Below are positions 8,173-16,429 of a DNA stretch of 64,000 bases, in pieces. Source of the DNA: an uncultured Chromatiaceae bacterium. GTDB taxonomy: Bacteria > Pseudomonadota > Gammaproteobacteria > DRLM01. How positions within the stretch are numbered: position 1 is the stretch's first letter; each line of letters opens with the position of its first letter. The notes beneath the pieces were generated by a model. The model had not been told where the DNA came from. It did no database searches and was given only the letters and a program-made list of their open reading frames with translations. The translations under genes and the position numbers were made by a program. The stretch spans positions 69,674 through 133,673 of the forward strand of contig CALZJG010000122.1 in assembly GCA_945787555.1 (NCBI GenBank), in the 5' to 3' direction.

Positions 8173-8505
8173 TCAGGCGGTATGTCCCGCTCCCCAGTGT
8201 CGTAGCTTTGCTAGTGCAATGGGATCGCCTTGCGCCGCCGCCGCACGCATCAGCGGCAGGGCAATGTCGCGATTGACTTCGACGCCTGTGCCGTCCCAAT
8301 ACCACAATGCCAAGTCACGTTGCGCCAAGGCCAGCCCTTGCTCCGCCGCGCGCCGCATCCACAGCAAGGCCGCGGCTTGATCTCGTTCAATGCCACGCCC
8401 GCGCGCGTAGCGCAACGCCAACAAGCGTTGCGCGCGGGCGGTGCCCGCCGCCGCGTCCCGCTGCAGCACGCTCAGCTTTTCGACATCGGGTTGCTCATTC
8501 TTCAT
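8173..8505 (-). CDS. Sel1-like repeat protein
   Basis: About 110 residues built from Sel1-type (TPR-like) helical repeats. Examples are ARAQRLLALRYARGRGIERD with LLWMRRAAEQG, and LAQRDLALWYWDGTGVEVN with LPLMRAAAAQG. These show the G-x-G/D turn and alternating small residues of the family. Such repeats usually mediate protein-protein contacts. No signal peptide is evident. Several in-frame starts exist; the one at 8505 (MKNEQPD) is chosen because it begins the ordered region, but 8523 is also possible. The neighbours give no functional hint. Confidence 0.72.
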   Translation of the reverse strand: MKNEQPDVEKLSVLQRDAAAGTARAQRLLALRYARGRGIERDQAAALLWMRRAAEQGLALAQRDLALWYWDGTGVEVNRDIALPLMRAAAAQGDPIALAKLRHWGAGHTA

Positions 8506-8574
8506 TCTTAATTCTTCACGCAGCATGGAGGCGCAATAATTAGTGACCATGGCAAGCACTGCATTCGCTGACCG

Positions 8575-9396
8575 TCAGCGTTGCCGCAGCGCCCCACCTA
8601 AGCCTGCCATGCATAGCAGCAGAGCGAGCGGCGACCAAGCGCCGCCACCGCCACTGCCGCCGCCGTCGCTAATGGGTGCGCCCCCGATGATGGGGGCACC
8701 GCCTTGCAAGGAATAGAGCAACGCGACGCCGGCCTTATCGTCGTCTTGCAAGAACTCGATGTCGCTGGTGCGCGAATTCATGATGGCGGTAACAGACTGG
8801 GGTGGGCTGGCTTCGTCAGGATGATCGAGGCCCAAAGCATGCCCAAGTTCGTGGAGAAAGACCCGGCGAAAATCGTTATCGTTAATATTGGGGCAAGGCC
8901 CGCCACTGATCGCTCCGCTGCACTGGGCGCTCCACGAGCGATTGTCATCGATGGCGATGTCCGCCTCGACCAAATACCAGGCGCCGCCAGGCGCAAATTG
9001 TTTGTAAGTACGATTGGTGACGGCGATGGCATCACCGAACTTTCTGTTCTCGCAGGTGACGAGTTGAAAGCCGGCACTGTTGACGCCATCGTCGCCACAG
9101 GTCTCCGCCCGAACGACGCCTGCACGCCATTGCAAGGGCGTGCCCACGTCGTTCCACTCCTGCAAGGCGCTGAGCGCACTGTCGAGAAAATCACCTCTGA
9201 AATTGAGCGTCATATCTAAAGGGTCGGTTTGCCCGGGGGGCCAAACGGTGGGATTGCCGATAGCTTGGTTTTTCAGGATCTCGCCATTGGAATTGAACAC
9301 CGTGTAGGTGTAGCCATGAGCCAATACCGGAAGCACGCACAAGCACAGTGCAACGAGCGAGCCACTGGCTCTGCCTGACAAAGAACGGCCCATCAT
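8575..9396 (-). CDS. Matrixin-like zinc metalloprotease with GlyGly-CTERM tail
   Basis: A 273-residue secreted protease. It has a signal peptide (to about residue 28, VLAHG) and a catalytic domain with the metzincin zinc site HELGHALGLDHPDE (about 188-201), followed by the Met-turn AIMNSR. The C-terminus is a Gly/Ser-rich run, a hydrophobic helix and a basic end (GGGSGGGG, AWSPLALLLCMAGLGG, ALRQR). That tripartite layout is the GlyGly-CTERM sorting signal, processed by rhombosortase in organisms with type II secretion. GAGGAGA precedes the start. It overlaps the upstream gene's stop (ATGATGG), so the two are co-translated. The substrate is unknown. Confidence 0.82.
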   Translation of the reverse strand: MMGRSLSGRASGSLVALCLCVLPVLAHGYTYTVFNSNGEILKNQAIGNPTVWPPGQTDPLDMTLNFRGDFLDSALSALQEWNDVGTPLQWRAGVVRAETCGDDGVNSAGFQLVTCENRKFGDAIAVTNRTYKQFAPGGAWYLVEADIAIDDNRSWSAQCSGAISGGPCPNINDNDFRRVFLHELGHALGLDHPDEASPPQSVTAIMNSRTSDIEFLQDDDKAGVALLYSLQGGAPIIGGAPISDGGGSGGGGAWSPLALLLCMAGLGGALRQR

Positions 9397-9980
9397 GGTT
9401 GAGTCTCCTCGACCTGCACGGGCAAGCGTACCCGCACCGCACCCAGGAAAGCCTCCAAGCTGAGCGGCGCGACCCCGGCCGCCGGCACGCCCGCAATCAC
9501 ACGGCCTTGCTGGATGCCCAAGACGGGCTGATCGTCGGCGTTACGCACGACACTACGGCCGTTGTCAGGCTCCACCTTGAACAAGCCTTGCTGGATGCCC
9601 ACCACGGGGAAAAAGTCTTGTCGATTGCCGCGGATGAACAGCACATAACGCTCGCCCAGCTTGAACTCTGGCAGACCGGGATAAACTTGCGCGACACCGC
9701 CCGCGACCCCACCGGCCACTTCGAGCACATAGCTATCCCCCGGGTTCGTACCCTTAACGACGTCCAACTGCGTCAGCGACACCCGAGTCGTGACATATTG
9801 GCGGCCAGCGGAGGTGGTGCCCAAGCGGCCTTCTAGGCCCTCAACGGTGCCCACCACCACGTGGTCGGCCAACTCGACCAATTCGTCGAAACTGCGTTCC
9901 ACCACGCTGAGCGCCGACGCGCCGGTCACGCCGAGCGCGAACAAGGCCAACCCTAACAAAAGTGAGCGTAATCGTGACAT
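9393..9980 (-). CDS. Exported hypothetical protein, partner of matrixin-like protease
   Basis: A 195-residue protein with a signal peptide (residues 1-23, TGASA) and a beta-rich domain, with stretches such as ADHVVVGTVEGLEGR and FKLGERYVLFIRG. The architecture is that of small periplasmic or secreted proteins often found beside matrixin-family proteases. It contains two near-identical GIQQG repeats (VVGIQQGLFKVEPDN and VLGIQQGRVIAGVP). It is translationally coupled to the metalloprotease through an ATGA-type overlap, which suggests an inhibitor, chaperone or co-secreted partner. No named family is assigned. Confidence 0.68.
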   Translation of the reverse strand: MSRLRSLLLGLALFALGVTGASALSVVERSFDELVELADHVVVGTVEGLEGRLGTTSAGRQYVTTRVSLTQLDVVKGTNPGDSYVLEVAGGVAGGVAQVYPGLPEFKLGERYVLFIRGNRQDFFPVVGIQQGLFKVEPDNGRSVVRNADDQPVLGIQQGRVIAGVPAAGVAPLSLEAFLGAVRVRLPVQVEETQP

Positions 9981-10117
9981 GGTGACTTCACTCTGAGCAC
10001 GGAATCCTCACTATATCATCCATGCTCCCTGCTCAACATTATGCTGCGTTCAGCGCCGGACCCTGGCGGCCGACAACCTGACAGAGCGGCTAGAAGGCGC
10101 TGTGCTAGAGTCCTGAC

Positions 10118-10747
10118 ATGGATGTGTTGCTGAATACTTTCGTCGTGTTATTCATCGTGGTGGACCCGGTGGGCCTGGCACCGATGTTCGCCGCACTGAC
10201 TCAGGGTGGCGGCCGCGCCTATCAGCGGCGTATGGCCTTCCAGGGCATGGCCTTGGCATCCGGCTTGCTGTTGGCGTTCTTCCTCATCGGCGACGTGGTG
10301 TTGAGCGCGCTGGGCATCAGCCTGCCTGCGTTTCGTATCGCCGGCGGCGTGCTCTTGTTCCTACTCGCCATCGACATGGTGTTCGCGCGTCAATCGGGTC
10401 TACGCTCGACAACGGTGCGCGAGCAGGAAGAAGCCGTGCATAAAGCGGACATCTCGGTCTTCCCGCTCGCCTTTCCCTTGATCGCCGGTCCCGGCGCGCT
10501 CACCACGGTGCTGCTGATGTCCTCCACCGCCAAGGACACCGCCGTATCGCTGGGCATGCTGGCGATACTGTTGCTGGTCTTGGGCATCACCTTGCTGTTC
10601 CTGCTGTCGGCGTCCGTCGTCTTGCGCTGGTTGGGCGAGACCGGCACCAATGTCGTCAGCCGCTTGTTGGGCTTGGTGCTCTCGGCCCTGGCGGTGCAAT
10701 ACATCCTCGACGGTGTGCGCGTCAGCTTCGGTCTCGCCGGTGCGTGA
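10118..10747 (+). CDS. MarC family integral membrane protein
   Basis: A 209-residue polytopic membrane protein with about six hydrophobic helices. MarC/UPF0056 hallmarks are present: FIVVDPVGLAPMFAAL near the N-terminus, FRIAGGVLLFLLAIDM mid-protein and FPLAFPLIAGPGALTTVLLM. The family is widespread and resembles small-molecule exporters or channels, but its physiological substrate is not established; the old link to multiple antibiotic resistance was not supported. It is convergent with the DUF1439 gene, with only three bases between the two stops. Confidence 0.9.
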   Translation: MDVLLNTFVVLFIVVDPVGLAPMFAALTQGGGRAYQRRMAFQGMALASGLLLAFFLIGDVVLSALGISLPAFRIAGGVLLFLLAIDMVFARQSGLRSTTVREQEEAVHKADISVFPLAFPLIAGPGALTTVLLMSSTAKDTAVSLGMLAILLLVLGITLLFLLSASVVLRWLGETGTNVVSRLLGLVLSALAVQYILDGVRVSFGLAGA

Positions 10748-10750
10748 GGG

Positions 10751-11284
10751 TCACGGCATCACCAGTTCCAAGATTAATTTGCCGTTCTCGACCCGCACTG
10801 CACGCAAATCCTCGCTGAGAATTTTCGGCGTGCCAGGCTGGCTGACCAGGTACAGGGGTTGATCACGCAGCGCTTCGCGCACCACCATGTCCGCCACCCG
10901 CTCCACGTCGGGCATGACCTCGGACGGCACGCCGTCGAGGTGCAGTTCACGCAGGCCGGCCTCGTCCAGATAGATTTCGCCACGCTCGGCCGCATAACGC
11001 GGCTTGCCGTCCAAGCGACCACGACCATTGAACGACAACTCCCCCATCAAATCCACCTGCACGTCGACGCGCAAGCCGATGCGATCACTGCCTTCCTTCA
11101 GATCGACGAGCGGATTATCAACATTGACGGCGAAGAACGGGGTTTCATAGCCGGCCGGGAACAAGCGCGCCACCTTGCGCTGCACGTCGGCTTGCGAGAG
11201 CTCCACGATCATATTGAAGTCATCCGCCGCCGTCGCCGCATAGGCACTCACCGCCAACAACATTGCCCCGAATAGTGCGCGCAT
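10751..11284 (-). CDS. DUF1439-like periplasmic protein
   Basis: A 177-residue exported protein. The start at 11284 (MRALFGAMLLAVSAYA) is supported by AAGGAG at the right spacing, and a signal peptide ends near ATAAD. The mature domain is beta-rich and matches the general look of DUF1439/YceB proteins, with ELSQADVQRKVARLFP at the start and a C-terminal VRVENGKLILEL. E. coli YceB is a lipoprotein; here no lipobox cysteine is seen. The function of the family is unknown, though a lipid-binding BPI-like fold has been suggested. Confidence 0.65.
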   Translation of the reverse strand: MRALFGAMLLAVSAYAATAADDFNMIVELSQADVQRKVARLFPAGYETPFFAVNVDNPLVDLKEGSDRIGLRVDVQVDLMGELSFNGRGRLDGKPRYAAERGEIYLDEAGLRELHLDGVPSEVMPDVERVADMVVREALRDQPLYLVSQPGTPKILSEDLRAVRVENGKLILELVMP

Positions 11285-11750
11285 GAACTGTCTCCTTATC
11301 ATGATCGTTGTCTGCAATTGATTTGCGTATTAGGAACGGACCCGGTTCGTGGCCATTATGACTGGAAACTTGAGCGCGCGTTCCTTGCGGTCCAACCTAG
11401 TGGCTCAGTGATTAGTGTTTTATTACTATCCTGAGCGCGCGCGCGGACCGGAAAGCCGCTGCAAGTTCCCCGCGACGGCGTGATAGTCTTGCCGTCACTT
11501 GCGTGTGCAACGCCATAGGCGAGAGCTGCGTTACGCATAGGGGCACAACAGGCGCGGGCGACTGTGGCTATTTGTCAAATAGCACCTGCTCGTGGCGCAA
11601 GAGTAGTGGCGTAAGCCAAGGGGTTCGTGGCACAGTGCGCGACCCGGGATGCCAGCGTGTCACCTGGCGTCCTGTTTTCACATGTCTTCATGGCTGGATA
11701 CCGGCTCCCGAACCGGGCACGCGGCCACACTGACTCAATGGGATGACCTT
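11285..11750. promoter_or_regulatory. Divergent intergenic region with 17-base palindrome at 11567-11583
   Basis: A 466-base gap between the DUF1439 gene and the antiporter. It contains a perfect palindrome GCTATTTG-T-CAAATAGC at 11567-11583, about 170 bases before the antiporter start; it could be an operator or an RNA hairpin. No convincing small gene was seen in the rest. Confidence 0.35.
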
Positions 11751-13601
11751 ATGATCGAACATCTGCTCATCGTGCTCGCCAGCATCACCATGATCGGCAT
11801 CGTTTGCCAATGGGTGGCGTGGTGGCTCAAATTACCGGCAATCTTGTTTCTGCTGATCGCCGGCATCATCGCCGGACCGGTGACCGGTTTCGTGCGCCCC
11901 GACGAGGTGTTTGGTGATTTGCTGTTTCCCATCGTTTCCCTGGGCGTAGCGGTGATTTTGTTCGAGGGCAGCCTTACCTTGCGCTTTCATGAGATCAAAG
12001 GGCACGGCGGCGTAGTACGCAATCTGGTCACCTATGGCGCAGTACTCAACGCCACCCTCATCGCCGCCGCCACCCATTATCTCCTCGATTTCCCCTGGGA
12101 CTTATCGTTTTTGTTCGGCGCGCTGGTGTCAGTGACCGGCCCTACCGTGATCGTGCCTATGCTGCGCACCATGCGCCCCAAGGCCAACCTGGCCAACATC
12201 TTGCGCTGGGAAGGCATCATCATCGATCCGCTGGGCGCGTTGTTGGCGGTGTTGGTGTTCGAGTTCATCGTTTCGGGCCAGGGTCAGCAGACTTGGGAAG
12301 TGTTCGGCTTGATGTTGCTGGTCGGCACGCTTAGCGGCGCCGCCGGCGCGTGGTTGCTGGCCACCCTGCTGCGGCGACATTTGCTGCCCGAGTATCTGCA
12401 CAACGTCACCACCTTGTCGCTGGTTGTGGGCGTGTTCGCCTTGTCCAACAGCTTTCAGCATGAGTCGGGACTGTTGGCGGTCACAGTCATGGGCATGATG
12501 TTGGCCAACATGAAGAATGTGCCCATGGAGGACATCCTCGATTTCAAAGAGAGCCTCAGTGTCCTGGTGATCTCGTCCTTGTTCATCGTGCTGGCCGCAC
12601 GCGTGGACTTTCAACAGTTCGCCGAAGTGGGCTGGCCGGCGCTGGCTTTATTCGCCGTGATCTTGTTCATCGCCCGTCCGGCGATGGTGCTGGCTTCAGC
12701 CATCGGCTCCAAACTCGACTGGCGCGAGAAAGCCTTGCTGTGCTGGATCGCACCACGCGGCATCGTAGCGGCGGCGGTGTCGGCCTTGTTCGCTTTGCGC
12801 CTGGAGGAACTGGGCTACGCGCAAGGGCATCTATTAGTGCCGCTGACTTTCATGGTCATCATCGGCACCGTGGTATTGCAGAGCGCCACGGCGCGTCCCA
12901 TCGCCGATAAGTTGCAAGTCTCCGAGCCCGAACCCTTAGGGGTGTTGATCGTCGGCGCCAACGTGGTCTCGCGCGCGGTAGCCAAGGCGCTCACCGACAA
13001 GGGGTTTCGCGCCTTGGTGGCGGACACCAACTGGGAGGACGTGCGCACCGCGCGCATGGACGGTTTGCCGACCTATTTCGGCAACGTCGTTTCCGACCAT
13101 GCCGACCGCCATTTAGATTTGGTGGGCATCGGCCGCTTGTTCGCCATGTCACGCCGCCCGGCGCTCAACGCCTTGGCCTGTTTGCGCTACAAGGCTGAGT
13201 TCGGCACCAACAACGTTTATGTGCTGCAAACTCCGGAGGAGAAAGGCGCCTCGGAAAAGAAAGTGATCGGCGCCCACTACACCGGCCCGCGTTTATTCGG
13301 CGAGGACATTACCTACACCAAGCTGGCCAGCCTGCTGAGCAAGGGCGCGGAGATCCGCGCCACCCAATTGACCGAGACCTTCAATTACGCCGCTTACCAG
13401 GAAAGATACGCGACCAGTATCCTGCCCTTGTTCGCGCTGGATGGACGCGGCCGCTTGCGTGTCTATGCTTCGGGGCGTGACGTCCAACCCGATGTCGGCT
13501 GGACCTTGTTGAGCCTGTTTCCGGTAGATGTATTGGAGCAGATGCGCGCTGCCAAGAAAGCGGACGAGGCGCCAGCGGCCCCCACACCCGCCCAGGCCTG
13601 A
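11751..13601 (+). CDS. Cation:proton antiporter with C-terminal RCK/TrkA-N domain
   Basis: A 616-residue inner-membrane transporter. The first 400 residues form about 12 hydrophobic helices of the CPA1/NhaP type, with FLLIAGIIAGPVTG, a GALVSVTGPTVIVPML segment in place of the usual TDP-type motif, and a later ALLCWIAPRGIVAAAVSALF. A cytoplasmic Rossmann-like TrkA-N region follows from about 420 (GVLIVGANVVSRAVAKAL), and a C-terminal extension ends in Ala/Pro repeats. The probable role is Na+ or K+/H+ exchange gated by nucleotide binding. The start at 11751 is chosen because the hydrophobic N-terminus begins there; an 84-base upstream extension in frame looks non-coding. Confidence 0.88.
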   Translation: MIEHLLIVLASITMIGIVCQWVAWWLKLPAILFLLIAGIIAGPVTGFVRPDEVFGDLLFPIVSLGVAVILFEGSLTLRFHEIKGHGGVVRNLVTYGAVLNATLIAAATHYLLDFPWDLSFLFGALVSVTGPTVIVPMLRTMRPKANLANILRWEGIIIDPLGALLAVLVFEFIVSGQGQQTWEVFGLMLLVGTLSGAAGAWLLATLLRRHLLPEYLHNVTTLSLVVGVFALSNSFQHESGLLAVTVMGMMLANMKNVPMEDILDFKESLSVLVISSLFIVLAARVDFQQFAEVGWPALALFAVILFIARPAMVLASAIGSKLDWREKALLCWIAPRGIVAAAVSALFALRLEELGYAQGHLLVPLTFMVIIGTVVLQSATARPIADKLQVSEPEPLGVLIVGANVVSRAVAKALTDKGFRALVADTNWEDVRTARMDGLPTYFGNVVSDHADRHLDLVGIGRLFAMSRRPALNALACLRYKAEFGTNNVYVLQTPEEKGASEKKVIGAHYTGPRLFGEDITYTKLASLLSKGAEIRATQLTETFNYAAYQERYATSILPLFALDGRGRLRVYASGRDVQPDVGWTLLSLFPVDVLEQMRAAKKADEAPAAPTPAQA

Positions 13602-13602
13602 T

Positions 13603-14634
13603 CTACGACCCCACGCTGCTGCGCGCCGCCGGCGCGGCTTTCGACGCGTCGGGCTGACCCGCATTGTGACTGAATTCGAAGGGATCGGCGTGGATATCAC
13701 CCAGGGCGGCGCCGGCCAGGAAGGCCTTCATCTTGGTCTGTTTGACCATGTCGGCATTGCCGCACAAATACACTTGCCAGCCCTTGAGTTGGGCATGGTC
13801 CGCCAGCGCCATGTCGTTGGCGCGACCGGCGCGCACCTGATCTGGAGTCTGTGATCCCGACACGCAGGGGTGGTAGAAAAAATTGGTGTGTTCGGCGGCA
13901 AGACTCTGCAGTTCTTCTACCAAGTAAAGCCCGGCCGCCGCGCGACAGCCATGATACAAATGGATGGGGGCATGATGGCCCTGCAGCAGCGCATCACGCA
14001 CGATGCCCCACAACGGCGCCAAGCCCGAACCGGTGCCGATCAACAGCATAGGCTGATCTGGGTGGCCGGGATGATAGTAACAATCGCCCAGCGGCCCTTG
14101 GATACGCAAGGTCGCGCCCACGACCGCCTCATCGCACAACCACTCGCTCATGCGACCGTTGGCGACGCGTTGGATATGCAATTCCAAATACTCCTCGATG
14201 CTCGGTGTGCTGGCCAGCGAATAGCTGCGCACCAATTCCGTGTTGCGGTGGAGGTTGATGAACTGGCCAGCGCGATAGTCGAACTCCGGCGGTGCGTGCA
14301 AGCGCAGTCGCACCAGATCATGTCCGAGCGGCTCTTTGGCCATCAGCGCGCAATCCTGCAGAGGCCACTCCTCGTCGCCGGGCAGGGCCACTTCCATGTC
14401 CTCTGTCGGGATGCACTGACAGCCGAGAAAATAGCCCAGCTCGCGCTGGGCTTCCTTGAGACGTTGTTGCGCTGCCGGCGGCGGCGTGCCTAGCTCGGCG
14501 TGCATCATGCAGCTATGGCAGATACCGCTGCGGCATGAGGAAGGGACGGACACACCCTGCCGGAGCAGGCCATCCAACACCGACTCACCTTCAAGCAAGG
14601 GATAGCGCTGTTGCTGAAAAGTGATGTCCGGCAC
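13603..14634 (-). CDS. 2Fe-2S ferredoxin/FAD/NAD(P)H oxidoreductase
   Basis: A 343-residue electron-transfer protein. The N-terminal plant-type ferredoxin domain has CRSGICHSC (about 34-42) and a later Cys in FLGCQC. A ferredoxin-NADP reductase module follows, with the FAD site RSYSLAS (about 139-145) and NAD(P)-binding GTGSGLAP (about 200). Such proteins pass electrons from NAD(P)H to an oxygenase, dehydrase or haem protein. The GTG start has GGAGG seven bases upstream. It follows the truncated haemoglobin gene by 18 bases in one operon, so a role as globin reductase is a strong inference, analogous to the reductase part of flavohaemoglobin. Confidence 0.88.
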   Translation of the reverse strand: MPDITFQQQRYPLLEGESVLDGLLRQGVSVPSSCRSGICHSCMMHAELGTPPPAAQQRLKEAQRELGYFLGCQCIPTEDMEVALPGDEEWPLQDCALMAKEPLGHDLVRLRLHAPPEFDYRAGQFINLHRNTELVRSYSLASTPSIEEYLELHIQRVANGRMSEWLCDEAVVGATLRIQGPLGDCYYHPGHPDQPMLLIGTGSGLAPLWGIVRDALLQGHHAPIHLYHGCRAAAGLYLVEELQSLAAEHTNFFYHPCVSGSQTPDQVRAGRANDMALADHAQLKGWQVYLCGNADMVKQTKMKAFLAGAALGDIHADPFEFSHNAGQPDASKAAPAARSSVGS

Positions 14635-14652
14635 GGTGTGTCCTCCGCGGGA

Positions 14653-15021
14653 TTAGCGGCCCAGTACGTCGTTGCGGGTGCTCTCGGCGATGGCCGCCGC
14701 TTGGGCGATCAACTCGGCCGGCACCTTGAGCTCCGTGAGCGTGGCACCGAGATGCTCCATGACCGCGTCGAAATGGCTGTCGTTCAAGCCTTGCTTAACC
14801 AGATGCGCGTGCCCTTGACGCATGTCCTTGCCGGTGTAGTTATGGGGGCCGCCGAAGGCATAGGTGAGGAAGGCCTTTTGTTTGGTGGCTTGCTTGTCCA
14901 TATCCACCCCTTCGAAGAATCGGTTGATGCGTTCGTCGGCCAAGACCTTGCGATAGAAGATATCCACCGCCGCGTTCACCGCCGCTTCACCACCGATACG
15001 CTCGTACAGACTCTGACTCAT
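14653..15021 (-). CDS. Group I truncated haemoglobin
   Basis: A 122-residue 2-over-2 globin of the TrHbN type. The family pattern is clear: SLYERIGGEAAVNAAVDIFY at the N-terminus, RINRFFEGVDM, FLTYAFGGPHNYTGKDMRQGH, with the proximal His in HAHLVKQGL. The start at 15021 is supported by GGAGG; an upstream in-frame start would overlap the promoter. These globins bind O2 and NO and often act in NO detoxification. The operon with a 2Fe-2S reductase and the NsrR-like site upstream support that role here. Confidence 0.92.
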   Translation of the reverse strand: MSQSLYERIGGEAAVNAAVDIFYRKVLADERINRFFEGVDMDKQATKQKAFLTYAFGGPHNYTGKDMRQGHAHLVKQGLNDSHFDAVMEHLGATLTELKVPAELIAQAAAIAESTRNDVLGR

Positions 15022-15061
15022 TTCACTACCTCCAAAATTACGGGCATCGGCCCACTGCTTA

Positions 15062-15109
15062 AAGATGTATAAGCAATACATTATTAAGGCGCCGACCTAG
15101 GGATGTCAA
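15062..15109 (-). promoter_or_regulatory. Promoter with overlapping NsrR-like operator
   Basis: On the minus strand a perfect -35 TTGACA (15104-15109), an 18-base spacer and -10 AATAAT (15080-15085) precede the truncated haemoglobin gene. Overlapping the -10 is an imperfect 23-bp palindrome at 15062-15084 built on ATGTAT-N5-ATACAT with AAG/CTT-like flanks. It resembles the NsrR site AAGATGCAT-N5-ATGCATCTT in spacing and flanks. Repression by a nitric-oxide-responsive NsrR is inferred. Confidence 0.6.
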
Positions 15110-15156
15110 CAATAAGTCTAAGGGTGTTTGCTGAGTGGGCAACTGGGGCTTTAGCA

Positions 15157-16092
15157 CTAGAAGCCCCGCAACTCCTCGCCAATTTGCGGCGTCGTCACAC
15201 GGCCATCCGCGTGCCGAAACTGGAAAGGGACGGATAACAGCTGATCCCCGCGGTTGCGTTGTACGACGAAATGCAGATGCGGGCCGGTGGAGTAGCCGGT
15301 GTTACCGGACAGGGCAATGACCTGGCCTGCTGTGACCCGCTGACCGGGGATGGCGTGCACGCCTTCTAGTGCGAGATGGGCATACACCGCCATGGTACCG
15401 TCATCATGCAGGATGCGCACATGGTTGGCACGAGTGCCGTACTTTTCCATGTCACGGCCGTTGCCGAAGAAGTCGCGGGCCACGTCCATGACGATGCCGG
15501 CGCGCGCCGCGACCACCGGCGTGCCAACCGGCATGGGTATGTCCACGGCGTGATCGGTGCCCGGACCGTTATGACTGTGTGGACCGAAGAACGCTTGGCT
15601 GATGCGGAACACTCGCCCCGACGGCACCGGCGGTCGATAGATTTGCTCGGCGGGTCGTGTCGCGGGATCGCCGAGCACTAATTCCATGCCCAAGCGATAC
15701 TGAGCCCTGGGTATGCGGGAATTCTCAATCGCTAGCGTGAAAACGCGCCGCTGCTCACGGGGTCCCAGCACGAAGGTGTGGGGCAGGGCGGGTGTGGCGA
15801 TGAAGTTCTCCACCTGTTCGAAACGCACCGTGACGGCGATCGGGCCGTAATAGGCGTTGTAGAGCAAATACTCGGGATTGTGATCGGGCCCACGTTTATC
15901 CAGCACCACTTGCGCACTGGGATCCACCTTCACTTGCGAGGTTTGCACCGGCCGCTCGGTATCGGGCGCCGCGTCGCTGTAATGCCACACGCCCTGCTCG
16001 TCTTGATATTTGTACAACTTCTTGGCCACAGCCGGTGTGACACTCAGGGCGCCGGCTAATAAGACCGGCAGTATTGCGTGATGATATTTCAT
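15157..16092 (-). CDS. M23 peptidase with N-terminal DUF4124-like domain
   Basis: A 311-residue exported protein. A signal peptide ends at about residue 23 (TPAVA). A DUF4124-like segment follows (LYKYQDEQGVWHYSDAAP), then a beta domain, then an M23/LytM zinc peptidase domain from about 165. Zinc ligands appear in HAVDIPMPVGTPV and in GPHLHFVVQ, with the middle NHVRILHDDGTMAVYAHL stretch intact, so it is probably an active peptidoglycan endopeptidase in the periplasm. It is transcribed alone and ends near the haemoglobin promoter. Confidence 0.9.
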   Translation of the reverse strand: MKYHHAILPVLLAGALSVTPAVAKKLYKYQDEQGVWHYSDAAPDTERPVQTSQVKVDPSAQVVLDKRGPDHNPEYLLYNAYYGPIAVTVRFEQVENFIATPALPHTFVLGPREQRRVFTLAIENSRIPRAQYRLGMELVLGDPATRPAEQIYRPPVPSGRVFRISQAFFGPHSHNGPGTDHAVDIPMPVGTPVVAARAGIVMDVARDFFGNGRDMEKYGTRANHVRILHDDGTMAVYAHLALEGVHAIPGQRVTAGQVIALSGNTGYSTGPHLHFVVQRNRGDQLLSVPFQFRHADGRVTTPQIGEELRGF

Positions 16093-16384
16093 GGCTTACA
16101 CCTATCATCGGCCAGATGCGGCGCGTTTGCAGCCCCATCGCCAGGATCGCGCACCGATACGGCCGACGATGCATCCAAGTGCCAACTAGGCCCAATATCC
16201 TTGACCACCTCGCTGCGGTGAGCGGCCGGTTCTCCGATTCTGGCCGAAAGGGGGTTTATAGAGTCTCGCAATGTGCCCCCCTGGACGCTGGCAGTGCCCG
16301 ACTACGCGGCGGGCGAGGCTGGGGGTGAGATAGTGATCGAGCCTGCAATTTCTAATGGCCGCATGACGTCGTCAAGAAAGTGAA

Positions 16385-16414
16385 CACCCGCCCTCATCAG
16401 CTATCAAGCGGGTG
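16385..16414 (-). terminator. Terminator of the Cache/MCP operon
   Basis: A 7-bp stem CACCCGC/GCGGGTG with a 16-base loop, followed on the minus strand by TTCACTTTCTT. It lies 15 bases after the stop of the chemoreceptor gene. Confidence 0.55.
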
Positions 16415-16429
16415 CGCCGTCACGTACGC

